Source of the DNA: Bradyrhizobium ivorense
Lineage (GTDB): Bacteria; Pseudomonadota; Alphaproteobacteria; Rhizobiales; Xanthobacteraceae
Direction: 5' to 3'
Length of the DNA: 64,000 bases
Assembly: GCF_900696085.1 (NCBI RefSeq)
Contig: NZ_CAADFC020000028.1
Span: forward strand, 186,001 to 250,000
Shown here: in pieces, positions 34,797 to 43,720 of the stretch
Layout: the number at the start of each line of letters is the position of its first letter
Position numbering within the stretch: the first letter of the stretch is position 1
Notes under the pieces: model-generated
What the model was told of the DNA's origin: nothing
Database searches by the model: none
The model's input: only the letters and a program-made list of their open reading frames with translations
Translations under genes and position numbers: made by a program

Positions 34797-36059
34797 ATGA
34801 GTTTGACCGGTGCACTTTCCTCGGCGATCTCCGCGCTCAACGCGCAGAGCCAGTCGCTCTCGATGATCTCCGACAACATCGCCAATGCCGACACCACCGG
34901 CTACAAGACCACGTCGGCGATGTTCAACGATCTGGTGACCGCCTCGAGCGCGCAGTCCTACACCTCCGGCGGCGTCACGGTGGCCGGTCGCGCCAACATC
35001 ACCCAGCAAGGATTGTTGTCCGCCACCACCAACGCGACCGACGTCGCGATCCAGGGCTCCGGCTTCTTCACCGTGACCGATGCGACGGCGGGCGGCGCCA
35101 CCTATTACACCCGCAACGGCGCCTTCACCACCGACAACGCCGGCTATCTCACCAACAACGGCTACTATCTCGAGGGCTGGCGCACCGATGCGGACGGCAA
35201 CATCGTCGGCAACGCCTCGGCCGGCAGCCTGCAGCCGATCAACACCCAGGTCGCCGCCACCAGCGGCAGCGCCACCACCAAGACGACGATCGCCGCCAAT
35301 TTGCCGTCGGATGCGGCGACCGGCGACACCTTCACCTCGTCGATGACGGTCTACGATTCGCTCGGCACCGCGAACTCGATCCAGGTCACCTGGACCAAGA
35401 CCGGCGCCAATGCCTGGAGCGCGAGCTTCGCCAATCCGACGCTCGCCTCCGATGCGAGCACCACGACGGGAACGTCGAGCGGCACCGTCGCGATCACCTT
35501 CAACAGCGACGGCTCGCTCGCCTCGACCACGCCGAGCCCGCCGACGCTCTCGGTGACCGGCTGGACCGACGGCGCCGCCGACAGCAGCATCACGCTCAAT
35601 CTCGGCACCGCCGGCAAGACCGAGGGGCTGACGCAGTACGCCTCGGGCGAGACCACGCCGTCGGTCAACCTCACCGGCATCACGTCGGACGGCCTGGCCT
35701 ACGGCAAGCTGAGCAGCATCTCGATCGGCAAGAACGGCGTGGTCGACGCCACCTATTCCAACGGCCAGACGATTGCGATCTACAAGATCGCGGTCGCGAC
35801 CTTCAGCGACCCGAACGGATTGCGCGCCTCGAGCGACGGCATCTATTCGGCGGCCGTGGATTCCGGCAACGCCACGCTGCAGACCTCGGGCAGCAACGGC
35901 GCCGGCACCATCTACGGCAGCGAGCTGGAATCCAGCACGACCGATACCAGCGGCCAATTCTCCAACATGATCTCGGCGCAGCAGGCCTACTCGGCGGCCT
36001 CGCAGGTGATCACCACCGTCAACAAGATGTTCGACACGCTGATCTCGGCGATGAGGTGA
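34797..36059 (+). CDS. flgE: Flagellar hook protein
   Basis: The 420-aa protein starts with the axial-protein N-terminus (SSAISALNAQSQSLSMISDN, IANADTTGYKTT) and ends with SNMISAQQAYSAASQVITTV NKMFDT. The middle has FlgE-specific segments including GFFTVTD, YYTRNGAFTTDNAGYL and GLAYGKLSSISIGKNGVVDA. It polymerises into the hook after FlgD. It follows flgD by 19 bases and has GGGG upstream. Confidence 0.95.
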   Translation: MSLTGALSSAISALNAQSQSLSMISDNIANADTTGYKTTSAMFNDLVTASSAQSYTSGGVTVAGRANITQQGLLSATTNATDVAIQGSGFFTVTDATAGGATYYTRNGAFTTDNAGYLTNNGYYLEGWRTDADGNIVGNASAGSLQPINTQVAATSGSATTKTTIAANLPSDAATGDTFTSSMTVYDSLGTANSIQVTWTKTGANAWSASFANPTLASDASTTTGTSSGTVAITFNSDGSLASTTPSPPTLSVTGWTDGAADSSITLNLGTAGKTEGLTQYASGETTPSVNLTGITSDGLAYGKLSSISIGKNGVVDATYSNGQTIAIYKIAVATFSDPNGLRASSDGIYSAAVDSGNATLQTSGSNGAGTIYGSELESSTTDTSGQFSNMISAQQAYSAASQVITTVNKMFDTLISAMR

Positions 36060-36061
36060 TC

Positions 36062-36322
36062 ATGACGCGCGCAAACGCAAGCGATGGCGACGTGTTGCTA
36101 CGGAAGTTGCGGCGGCTGACCGCGCGGGCCCGCGCGGTCGACGCCGGCGATCGGGCGCAGCTCTGCGCGCTGCTCGACGATATCGGCACATTGCGGGACC
36201 GGCTGATGCGCGAATGCGCGCGGCTGGACCAGGAGATCAACCGGGCGACGGTCCGGGCCACGGCCATCACCGCCTATGGGCGCGGCGCACAATCGCTGCG
36301 CGGCCTGCGTCGCGGACACTAG
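36062..36322 (+). CDS. Small helical protein between flgE and the flgN-like gene
   Basis: An 86-aa basic, alpha-helical protein (GDVLLRKLRRLTARARAVDA, LCALLDDIGTLRDRLMRECA) with no signal peptide. It starts two bases after the flgE stop and lies 19 bases before the FlgN-like gene, so it is part of the hook operon. No family is recognised. Its size, charge and location would suit an export chaperone or regulator of hook proteins, which is a guess. Confidence 0.65.
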   Translation: MTRANASDGDVLLRKLRRLTARARAVDAGDRAQLCALLDDIGTLRDRLMRECARLDQEINRATVRATAITAYGRGAQSLRGLRRGH

Positions 36323-36341
36323 CAGGAACGGGAGCGACACC

Positions 36342-36797
36342 ATGACACCGGCAGGCACCATCAAGACCAATCCCGCAGGCAACGACGAGCGCGCAAGGTC
36401 GCTGATCGCGCTGATCGACCATCTGATCGTGATTGTGAACGAGGAGAATGTCGAGCTCGCCAAGGGCTTGCCGGCCTCGCGCTTGAAGCAGGTCGACGAG
36501 AAGAACCGGCTCGCCAATCTGTTCGAGCAGTGCGTGGCCGAGGCGGTCGGCAAGACCGCCAATCTCCAGGTCCAGGACCGCCTGCTGCGCGAGCAGCTGA
36601 TGGAGCGGATCCTGCGGCTGCGCGCGGCGATGGACGAGAACGTGATGCGGCTGCGCGCGGCGATCGAGGCCAGCAACCGCCGCATCGAGGCGATCATGCA
36701 GGCGATCCGCGAGCAGATCGCGAGCGTCTCGCCTTATGGCGCCGCGGGCCGCCGCGTTACCTCGGCGGCCTCCTACGGCACCAACGTCCGCGCCTGA
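36342..36797 (+). CDS. FlgN-like chaperone for hook-filament junction proteins
   Basis: A 151-aa helical protein. LIALIDHLIVIVNEENVELA and SRLKQVDEKNRLANLFEQCV resemble the FlgN helix pair that binds FlgK and FlgL. A long helical C-terminus follows (LREQLMERILRLRAAMDENV). GGGAGC precedes ATG 36342. It lies directly before flgK and flgL, its expected clients. Similarity is to fold and position, so the name is not certain. Confidence 0.75.
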   Translation: MTPAGTIKTNPAGNDERARSLIALIDHLIVIVNEENVELAKGLPASRLKQVDEKNRLANLFEQCVAEAVGKTANLQVQDRLLREQLMERILRLRAAMDENVMRLRAAIEASNRRIEAIMQAIREQIASVSPYGAAGRRVTSAASYGTNVRA

Positions 36798-36831
36798 TCG
36801 CGCCGGGCAGGGGAGTTGGAGGGAGCCAGCG

Positions 36832-38595
36832 GTGTCGCTCAGTGTCGCGCAAAGCATTGCGTTTAGCGGGCTCTCGGCCACGAGCGTCCAGATCAGCGTG
36901 GCCTCGGGGAATATCGCCAACGCCGATACCAAGGGCTACACCCAGAAGACCGCCAATCAGGCCAGCAGCGTCACCGGGGGCGTCGGTACCGGGGTCACTA
37001 TCTCGGGGATCACCAGCACGGTCGACAAGCTGCTGCTGAAGTCGCTGGTCGCAGCCGATTCCGATCTCGGCGCCGCCGATACCGCTAACGGCTACCTGAC
37101 CGAACTGGCGCAGCTCTACGGCAGCACCGCCAGCGCCGATTCATCGACGACCGGGACCTCGCTGGCCAACGCCGTAGCGGCGCTGGAAAGCGCGCTGTCG
37201 TCGCTCGCCAGCACGCCGAGCAGCGCCTCGCTGCAGTCGAACGCGATCAGCGCGCTCGATGCGGTGACGACGCAATTGCAGCAGACCTCGGACGGCATTC
37301 AGAAGCTGCGCGCCAATGCCGACCAGGACATCGCCTCGTCGGTCGGCGACATCAATTCGGACCTGCAGCAGATCTCCGACCTCAACGCCCAGATCAAGCA
37401 GGAGGCCGCCGCCGGGCAGTCGACCGCCGATCTCGAGGATCAGCGCAACAGCGCGCTGCAGGACCTCGCCTCGATGATGAATGTCGGCTATTTCACCGCA
37501 TCGAACGGCGATCTGCAGGTCTATACCGGCTCGGGACAGGCGCTGGTCGACAGCACCGCGCATCCGCTGAGCTATACCGCGGCGGCCAACGTCACGGCAT
37601 CGACCACCTACAGCGCCGGCGGCTTCAGCGGCATCACCGTCAACGGCGTCGACATCACCTCGCAGATCACCTCCGGCAAGGTCAGCGCCTTGATCACGCT
37701 GCGCGACCAGACGCTGCCGGCGGCGCAGTCCCAGCTCGATGAGCTCGCCCGGCAGCTTGCTTCGAGCGTCAACGCCGTCTCGAACCAGGGCACGTCGGTG
37801 CCCGCGCCGGCGAGCCTCACCGGCACCGCCAGCGTGAGCAGCGCGACGCCGCTGTCGGCCACCGGCACGGTGCGCATTGCGGTGGCGGACAAGAGCGGCA
37901 ACCTGGTGTCGTACGGGGATATCGACCTGTCGTCCTATGCGACGGTGGGCGATCTCGTCACCGCGATCAACGGCATCTCCGGCCTGTCGGCCTCGATCGA
38001 TGCCAACGGCCATTTGTCGATCAGCGCGACCGGCTCCGGCAACGGCGTCGCGATCAACCAGATGACCAGCGCGGTCGGCAGCGCCGGCGAAGGCTTTTCG
38101 GATTATTTCGGCCTCAACGACCTGGTGACGGGGACCGGCGCATCGGACATTGCGGTGCGCAGCGACATCCTCAGCGGCACGACGGGGCTGCCGACCGCGA
38201 CGCTTGATGCCTCGTCGACGTTGACGACCGGGAGCCAGGTGCTGTCGCCGGGTTCGTCCACGGTGGTCAACACCCTGCTGAGCACGCTGACGGGCTCGAC
38301 CAGCTTTGCGATGGCCGGCGGGCTCGGCGCCACCACCGGCTCGTTCACCGATTATGCCGCCGCGATCGTCGCCAACGTCGCCGGCAAGGCGACCCAGGCC
38401 TCGGCGACCTACACCGCCAAGCAGACCGCGCAATCGACCTACGCGAACTCGCTGTCATCGCAGTCCGGCGTCAATATCGACGAGGAAACCGCGAATCTGA
38501 GCACGCTGCAGAACAAATACGCCGCCGCGTCGCAGCTGATCCAGGTCATCAACACCATGTTCTCGTCGTTGATGACCGCGATGCAGGCGAGCTGA
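36832..38595 (+). CDS. flgK: Flagellar hook-associated protein 1
   Basis: A 587-aa axial protein that joins hook to filament. GTG 36832 has GGAGGGAGCC upstream. The N-terminus (IAFSGLSATSVQISVASGNI, ANADTKGYTQKTANQASSV) and the C-terminus (SGVNIDEETANLSTLQNKYA, ASQLIQVINTMFSSLMTAMQ) are typical of FlgK. The middle includes QISDLNAQIKQEAAAGQSTA, DLEDQRNSALQDLASMM. It is secreted by the flagellar export gate with help from the FlgN-like chaperone. Confidence 0.95.
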   Translation: MSLSVAQSIAFSGLSATSVQISVASGNIANADTKGYTQKTANQASSVTGGVGTGVTISGITSTVDKLLLKSLVAADSDLGAADTANGYLTELAQLYGSTASADSSTTGTSLANAVAALESALSSLASTPSSASLQSNAISALDAVTTQLQQTSDGIQKLRANADQDIASSVGDINSDLQQISDLNAQIKQEAAAGQSTADLEDQRNSALQDLASMMNVGYFTASNGDLQVYTGSGQALVDSTAHPLSYTAAANVTASTTYSAGGFSGITVNGVDITSQITSGKVSALITLRDQTLPAAQSQLDELARQLASSVNAVSNQGTSVPAPASLTGTASVSSATPLSATGTVRIAVADKSGNLVSYGDIDLSSYATVGDLVTAINGISGLSASIDANGHLSISATGSGNGVAINQMTSAVGSAGEGFSDYFGLNDLVTGTGASDIAVRSDILSGTTGLPTATLDASSTLTTGSQVLSPGSSTVVNTLLSTLTGSTSFAMAGGLGATTGSFTDYAAAIVANVAGKATQASATYTAKQTAQSTYANSLSSQSGVNIDEETANLSTLQNKYAAASQLIQVINTMFSSLMTAMQAS

Positions 38596-38612
38596 GCCGT
38601 GAGGCCGTTGTC

Positions 38613-39521
38613 ATGATGATGCGTGTCGCCACCTTTGCGCAGTCGGACCAGATGATCGCGAGCGCGCTGCGCACCCAGGCGGTGATGGCCAATGAGCAGG
38701 TGCAGGAATCCTCCGGGCTGAAGGCGGAGGATTTCGGCGGCTACGGCTCCAGTGCCGGGCGCGTCATCAACCTGCAGGTCTCGGTGACGCGGTCGCAGTC
38801 CTATATCGATGCGGCCAAGCTTGCCGACAGCAAGGTGCAGGTGATGTATTCCGCGGTCGGCTCGATGACCGACATCGTCACCCAGCTGCGCACCCAGCTC
38901 AGCGCCGCCACCACCGGCAGCAGCACGGCGACGGCGTCGGTGGTGAACTACGCCCAGCAGGCGCTGGCGCAGATGCAGGGACTGCTCAACACGCAATATG
39001 ACGGCGAATACGTCTTCAGCGGCGCCCGCACCGACACGGCGCCGGTCGATCTCACCAGCTTTGCCAGCGGCGCGGGTTCGCTGACCACGGCGGACACCAG
39101 CTACTACCAAGGCGACAGCGAGATCGCCTCGGTGCGCGTCTCGGACAGCCAGTCGGTCGCGTACGGCGTCACGGCCGACAGTTCGGCGTTCGAGCAGGTG
39201 ATGCGGCTGTTGAAATTCGTCGGCAACTCGCCATCGCTGTCGGCGAGCGACGTCTCGCAGGCGCTTGATCTGGCCAGCGATGCGCTGGATGCGACCTCCA
39301 CGGTGCAGGCAAAGCTCTCGACCACGGCGTCGCAGATCGAGGCAGTGAGCGCCAGCCAGAGCGACTACCAGAACTTTGCGCAGACCCTGTCCACCGACCT
39401 CACCAGCGTCGACGTCGCCGCCGTGACGGCGCAGCTGTCGACCTACCAGGCGCAGCTGACGGCGTCGTACTCGGCGATCTCCAAGATCCAGAGCCTGAAC
39501 CTGGCGAGTTATCTGAGATAG
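38613..39521 (+). CDS. flgL: Flagellar hook-associated protein 3
   Basis: A 302-aa flagellin-like protein (MRVATFAQSDQMIASALRTQ, AMANEQ-type helix) with LLNTQYDGEYVFSGARTDTA, the FlgL/HAP3 signature, and a C-terminal helix ending IQSLNLASYLR. It links FlgK to flagellin. It is the last gene of the flagellar run; a repeat element follows, then the converging gene for a periplasmic binding protein. Three consecutive ATG codons (38613, and two after) make the exact start uncertain by a few residues. Confidence 0.9.
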   Translation: MMMRVATFAQSDQMIASALRTQAVMANEQVQESSGLKAEDFGGYGSSAGRVINLQVSVTRSQSYIDAAKLADSKVQVMYSAVGSMTDIVTQLRTQLSAATTGSSTATASVVNYAQQALAQMQGLLNTQYDGEYVFSGARTDTAPVDLTSFASGAGSLTTADTSYYQGDSEIASVRVSDSQSVAYGVTADSSAFEQVMRLLKFVGNSPSLSASDVSQALDLASDALDATSTVQAKLSTTASQIEAVSASQSDYQNFAQTLSTDLTSVDVAAVTAQLSTYQAQLTASYSAISKIQSLNLASYLR

Positions 39522-39544
39522 CTAGGGGCTGCGCGGCTCTCTCC

Positions 39545-39665
39545 CGTCATTGCGAGGAGCGACAGCGACGAAGCAATCCATGTTTCCGCTTGCGGAGGCA
39601 TGGATTGCTTCGCGGAGCCTGTCATCGGGCGCGCGTTCGCGCGACCCGTTGGCTCGCAATGACGG
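39545..39665. repeat. Repeat D: CGTCATTGCGAG-type inverted element
   Basis: Outer arms CGTCATTGCGAG and CTCGCAATGACG are perfect inverted repeats. Inside, GAAGCAATCCATG and CATGGATTGCTTC form a second perfect pair. The whole fills the gap between flgL and the converging binding-protein gene and can fold into one long hairpin. Such elements are well known in Bradyrhizobium intergenic DNA. Confidence 0.8.
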
Positions 39666-39672
39666 GGAAGCC

Positions 39673-40602
39673 CTACCGGTTCAAGATCTTCAGCCAGACA
39701 TCGCCGAGAATGGCGGGCTCGCGCGGCGGGAGATAGGTCAGGCCGGAAGCGCGGCCGAGCTCCGCGAGCTTGCCGGTCGACTGCAGATCCGACAGCACCT
39801 TGTTGACGGCGTCGAGCAGCGCCTCGTCGGTCTCGAGGGCGACGTAGCCGCGATTGGCGCCGATCGGATAGTAGTAGCCGGATGCGGTGATCTTGGTGTC
39901 GGGATGCGCGGCGCGATGGGCATCGAACCGGCGCAGGTCAAGCAACGTCGCGTCGAACGCATCGCGCTCGAGCTCGCCGAGCAGGTCGCTGCGGCCGGGC
40001 ACCAGATGGGTGATGTCGTCGATCAGCTTGCCCTTCTCGTAGGTCATGAGAATGGCATCGCCCAGCGTGCCGCTTTCGATCGCGAGGCGCAGGCCGGCCA
40101 GGTCGCCGATATCGGTGATCTTGCGGTCTTTGGCCTTGGGGCCGAGCACGATGGTCATCGGCGAATAGATGTAGGGCTGACTCGGCATCAGCACGCCGAC
40201 CGGGATCCGCCGGCGGCGATCGTCGCGGGTGGCGCCGTCGAAATCCGGCAGTTTTGCCGTCTTGACGCCCGGCACCACCAGCGAGTCCTTGGTGAGGGCA
40301 TAGCCGCCGACCAGTGCGCAGCGGCCGTCCGACAGCAGCGCGTTGGCCTCGAGCGCCGGGCTCGAATCCTCGTCGAGCTTGCTCTCGAACCACTGGATCT
40401 TGAGCGGCCGTCCCAGCCGATCGGCGATGGTCTGCGCCAGCACCACATCGAAGCCGGAATCGGGCTTGCCGCGATGATGCGCCGACAGCGGTGGCACGTC
40501 CTCGTCGAGACAGACCTTGAGCGGCTCGTCGGCGGCCCGCGCGGACATCGTCGCCGCTGCAAGAAGCATTGCGGTGATCGCGCCCGCGAGCAAAGCCCTC
40601 AT
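39673..40602 (-). CDS. Periplasmic binding protein with the PQQ dehydrogenase (XoxJ/MoxJ-like)
   Basis: A 309-aa exported protein (signal MRALLAGAITAMLLAAATMS) of the extracellular solute-binding family 3 fold: PLKVCLDEDVPPLSAHHRGK, SGFDVVLAQTIADRLGRPLK. Proteins of this type next to PQQ alcohol dehydrogenases (MxaJ, XoxJ) are thought to help mature or activate the dehydrogenase. ATG 40602 overlaps the stop of the cytochrome gene (ATGA) and has GGAGGAAG upstream. The gene order dehydrogenase, cytochrome c, binding protein matches the xoxFGJ order, which supports the role. Confidence 0.82.
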   Translation of the reverse strand: MRALLAGAITAMLLAAATMSARAADEPLKVCLDEDVPPLSAHHRGKPDSGFDVVLAQTIADRLGRPLKIQWFESKLDEDSSPALEANALLSDGRCALVGGYALTKDSLVVPGVKTAKLPDFDGATRDDRRRRIPVGVLMPSQPYIYSPMTIVLGPKAKDRKITDIGDLAGLRLAIESGTLGDAILMTYEKGKLIDDITHLVPGRSDLLGELERDAFDATLLDLRRFDAHRAAHPDTKITASGYYYPIGANRGYVALETDEALLDAVNKVLSDLQSTGKLAELGRASGLTYLPPREPAILGDVWLKILNR

Positions 40603-40949
40603 GGCTTCCTCCGGCTCACCACGAAGGCCCACACGTCGGCGATCTCCTGTTCGCTCAGGATATCGCCCCAGGGCGGCATCTTGCCGTTCTTGCCCTGCTT
40701 CACGGTGCTGACGAAGCGCGTCTTGTCGTCGGGAAATGTCCGCAAGTCCGGCGTGATGGTGCCGGAGTTCACCATGTTCGGACCATGGCAGTGCGAGCAG
40801 TTCTTGGCGTAGGTGACCTTGCCCTGGTCGGCCGTACCCTGGGGATCGTTCGCGGCGGATTGCTGTGCGGCGGCCGGGATCTGGGTGATCAAGGCTGCCG
40901 CGACGGCGGCGAGGATCGCCGCCGTCAACAGAGTTGCTCGTTCAGTCAC
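40599..40949 (-). CDS. Cytochrome c partner of the PQQ dehydrogenase (XoxG-like)
   Basis: The 116-aa protein has a signal peptide and one haem site, C51-S-H-C54-H55, with Met91 in GKMPPWGD as the likely sixth ligand. It should take electrons from the dehydrogenase encoded 13 bases upstream and pass them to the terminal oxidase. The size is small for cytochrome cL. It is coupled to the following binding-protein gene by a four-base overlap. Confidence 0.88.
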   Translation of the reverse strand: MTERATLLTAAILAAVAAALITQIPAAAQQSAANDPQGTADQGKVTYAKNCSHCHGPNMVNSGTITPDLRTFPDDKTRFVSTVKQGKNGKMPPWGDILSEQEIADVWAFVVSRRKP

Positions 40950-40962
40950 GTCTGCTCCGCGC

Positions 40963-42627
40963 TCAGTTCTTGACCGCGAAGACCCACAGCGAGCCGCCCG
41001 GCGGGACCGTGGCCAGCCGCTCGTCGCCGGAGAACAGCGAATACACGCCGCCGTAGCCGGAGGTGATGGCGACGTATTGCACGCCGTCCTGCTGCCAGGT
41101 CACCGGCTGGCCCTCGATGCCCGAGCCGGTCTGGAACTGCCAGAGCTTCTTGCCGGTGTCGGCGTCGAAGGCTTCGAACTCGCCGGTCAACGCACCGGTG
41201 AACACGACGCCGCCCGCAGTCGACAGCACGCCGGAGAAGCGCGGAATGTCGGAGGGCGCTTCCCACTTCGCCTTGCCGGTCATCGGATCGATCGCCTTGA
41301 GGTGACCGCGCGGGCCGTCACCCCACTCCCAGAGATCGGTCAGGTCCATGCCGAGATACCACTCGCCCTGCTTGAAGGTGACGGGCTCGGTCTTGTAGCG
41401 GCCGCCGAATGCGAGCGTGTTCGCATAGGCAAGGTTGGTCTGCGGATTGAACGCCATCGGCTGCCAGTTCTTGCCGCCGAGGATCGACGGATAGACCACG
41501 ACCTTCTTGCCGTCGCGCGCATCCTTGCTGATGTCGGTCTCGATCGGGCGGCCGGTCTTCATGTCGATGCCGGTGGCCCAGTTGACCTTCACATAGGGAT
41601 TGGCCGCGAGCAGCTTTCCGTTGGTGCGGTCGAGCACGTAGAAGAAGCCGTTGCGGTTGGCATCCATCAGCACCTTGGTCGGCTTGCCCTCGACGTTCAT
41701 GTCGGCAAGCACCATCTCGGCCACCGAGTCATAGTCGAACGGATTGTTCGGCGAGAACTGGTAGTGCCACTTGATCTTGCCGGTCTTCGGGTCGAGCGCC
41801 AGCACCGAGCAGGTGTAGAGGTTGTCGCCCGGGCGCACCGCGGAATTGAACGGTCCGGGATTGCCGATGCCCCAATACACCGTGTTCAGCTCCGGATCGT
41901 AGGAGCCGGTGATCCAGGTCGAGCCGCCACCCAGCTTCCAGGTGTCGCCCTTCCAGGTGTCGCCGCCGGGCTCGTCCGGGGTCGGGATCGAGTAGGTGCG
42001 CCACAGCTTCTTGCCGGTTGCAGCGTCCCAGCCGTCGATAAAGCCGCGGGTGCCGAACTCGGCGCCCGAGATGCCGGTGATGACCACACCGTCGGCGACC
42101 AGCGGGGCCACCGTCATCGAATAGCCTTCCTTGATGTCCGCGGCCTTCTGGCGCCAGAGCTCCTTGCCGGTCTTGGCATCGAGCGCGATCACATTGGCGT
42201 CGAGCGTGGTGCGGAACACCTTGCCGTCATACAGCGCGGCGCCGCGGTTGATGATGCCGCAGCATACGATTCGCGCCGTCTCGGCGGGATACTCGACCTT
42301 GGTCTTCCAGATCTGCTTGCCGGTCTTGGCGTCGATCGCGATCGTGGCGCTGTGCGTGGTGACGTAGATGACGCCCTGGTAGACCAGCGGTTGCGATTCC
42401 TCGCTGCGGTCGTCGTTCAGGCTGTAATTCCAGACCGGGACCAGATTCTTGATCGTGTCCTTGTTGATCTGATTCAGCGTCGAGAAGCGCTGAAGATTGT
42501 AACCCATGCCATAATTGAGAACATTGGATGTATCAGTCGCACCCTTGACCAACTGTTCGTTGGTCTGGGCGCTTGCACCGTAGGATGCAAGAATTACGAG
42601 GCTTGCGGCCAGCGCAATGCGTTTCAT
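40963..42627 (-). CDS. Lanthanide-type PQQ-dependent alcohol dehydrogenase
   Basis: A 554-aa periplasmic quinoprotein with a signal peptide (MKRIALAASLVILASYGASA) and eight propeller repeats with W-motifs (AKTGKELW, AATGKKLW, DTGKKLWQF). Visible active-site residues are the vicinal Cys122-Cys123, metal ligands Glu190 (GAEFG) and Asn256 (GNPGP), catalytic Asp298 and a second Asp300 (FDYD). The extra Asp marks lanthanide-dependent enzymes (XoxF, ExaF/PedH) against calcium MxaF, which has Ala there. It is shorter than XoxF and differs clearly from the xoxF at 63711, so it is probably an ExaF-like second enzyme. GGAGGAGCTG precedes ATG 42627. Confidence 0.87.
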   Translation of the reverse strand: MKRIALAASLVILASYGASAQTNEQLVKGATDTSNVLNYGMGYNLQRFSTLNQINKDTIKNLVPVWNYSLNDDRSEESQPLVYQGVIYVTTHSATIAIDAKTGKQIWKTKVEYPAETARIVCCGIINRGAALYDGKVFRTTLDANVIALDAKTGKELWRQKAADIKEGYSMTVAPLVADGVVITGISGAEFGTRGFIDGWDAATGKKLWRTYSIPTPDEPGGDTWKGDTWKLGGGSTWITGSYDPELNTVYWGIGNPGPFNSAVRPGDNLYTCSVLALDPKTGKIKWHYQFSPNNPFDYDSVAEMVLADMNVEGKPTKVLMDANRNGFFYVLDRTNGKLLAANPYVKVNWATGIDMKTGRPIETDISKDARDGKKVVVYPSILGGKNWQPMAFNPQTNLAYANTLAFGGRYKTEPVTFKQGEWYLGMDLTDLWEWGDGPRGHLKAIDPMTGKAKWEAPSDIPRFSGVLSTAGGVVFTGALTGEFEAFDADTGKKLWQFQTGSGIEGQPVTWQQDGVQYVAITSGYGGVYSLFSGDERLATVPPGGSLWVFAVKN

Positions 42628-42892
42628 CAGCTCCTCCCAATGAACCTTCTTCTGCACGCCTATTTCCTGACGTTGCAGATGCAACTTTCGGCCCGAAACC
42701 AAAACGCGTCAATACGAAAGTAGCACGCGCGAAGGCTTATGCTGCGGATGCTGGATTTTTCATCATGCGCACGAGTCCGGTTGGCATGCCAACGCCGATG
42801 AACAGCCGTCCGTCGCGAGGTTGCGTTTACACGCTACGCCGCAAGTTGCTGTTGGTGTTGTGCAGCGAGCGCGTGCGACTTGAACCAATCGG

Positions 42893-43138
42893 TTAACTCG
42901 ACGGCGTGCGTCGACAGGCGCTCGGACGCGGCTTTGCACCGCGCTTGTCCGACGGCACGTTGCAATTGTCGATGCGCTGCTCGTCGCTCCATTTGTGGCC
43001 GAGCCGCTCCTTGCCGGTGAGCGTGTCTTGCCGGGCCGCATTGGCAGATGGGGCAGGGGCTCTGCTCTGGGCCGATGCCGGCGGGAGCAGAGACAGCGCA
43101 AGCAGGCTGCCCAGAGCGAACGTGGTGATACCGCGCAT
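42893..43138 (-). CDS. Small secreted conserved protein
   Basis: An 81-aa product with a signal peptide (MRGITTFALGSLLALSLLPP, cut near ASA). The mature part carries GKERLGHKWSDEQRIDNCNV and ends basic with a second Cys. Short exported proteins with a similar SDEQR-DNC pattern are frequent in Bradyrhizobium; their role is unknown. GAGG lies upstream of ATG 43138. It is divergent from lanM, sharing a 168-base control region, and follows the dehydrogenase gene direction. Confidence 0.65.
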   Translation of the reverse strand: MRGITTFALGSLLALSLLPPASAQSRAPAPSANAARQDTLTGKERLGHKWSDEQRIDNCNVPSDKRGAKPRPSACRRTPSS

Positions 43139-43306
43139 GATTGGCCTCGCTTGTTCATGGTGCAATGCAGTCGAACGGTCGCCAGAGACGACCGCGCCAT
43201 CGATCGCTTTCCACCCGAATTCCGACAGGGCAGCAAAGCTGCACAATCCGTGCTGGGTCGCGCGGAAACTGTTATGGTTGCCGGAGTGGCACGTGAGGAG
43301 AGACCA

Positions 43307-43720
43307 ATGATGATTTCGCGCCGATCGCTCGCCTTGATCTCGACCTTGGCCTTGGCCGTGGCAGCGCTGTCAGGTCCCGCCCTCGCGGCCTCCGGCGGCA
43401 AGAGTGTGCTCAAGATGCTCGACCCCGACAATGACGGTACGGTCGACCTTGCCGAGGCAAAGAAGGCGGCCGCCGATCTGTTCGCGAAGCTGGATCCCGA
43501 TCACGATGGCACGCTCGACGCGCGCGAATTGCGCGGGCGCCTGACGGCGAAGGAATTGGCCGCGGCGGACCCCGACCACGACGGCACCCTGACGCTCGAC
43601 GAATACCTTGCGGTGGTCGAGCAGCGCTTCAAGGCTGCCGATCCCGACAACGACGGAACACTGGATGCGAAAGAGCTGAATTCGCGCGCCGGCCGGGCCC
43701 TGCTGCGCCTGCTCAAATAG
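43307..43720 (+). CDS. lanM: Lanmodulin, periplasmic lanthanide-binding EF-hand protein
   Basis: The 137-aa product has a signal peptide to about residue 28 and four EF-hand loops at 39-50, 63-74, 88-99 and 112-123 (DPDNDGTVDLAE, DPDHDGTLDARE, DPDHDGTLTLDE, DPDNDGTLDAKE). Three features define lanmodulin: Pro at loop position 2, only 12-13 residues between loops instead of about 25, and periplasmic export. Lanmodulin binds lanthanides far more tightly than calcium. Loop 3 has Thr96 at position 9, where the other three loops have Asp; loop 4 begins with Asp, where the Methylorubrum protein, as recalled, has Asn. Its neighbours are a lanthanide-type PQQ dehydrogenase and pqqA. GGAGAG precedes ATG 43307. 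Confidence 0.93.
   Translation: MMISRRSLALISTLALAVAALSGPALAASGGKSVLKMLDPDNDGTVDLAEAKKAAADLFAKLDPDHDGTLDARELRGRLTAKELAAADPDHDGTLTLDEYLAVVEQRFKAADPDNDGTLDAKELNSRAGRALLRLLK

Noticed and set aside
34767..35957. Minus-strand frame opposite flgE
   Set aside because: Antisense to a clear hook protein; no ribosome site or family.
43307..43720. Calmodulin-like calcium-binding protein
   Set aside because: Loop spacing of 12-13 residues, Pro at position 2 of every loop and periplasmic export fit lanmodulin instead.
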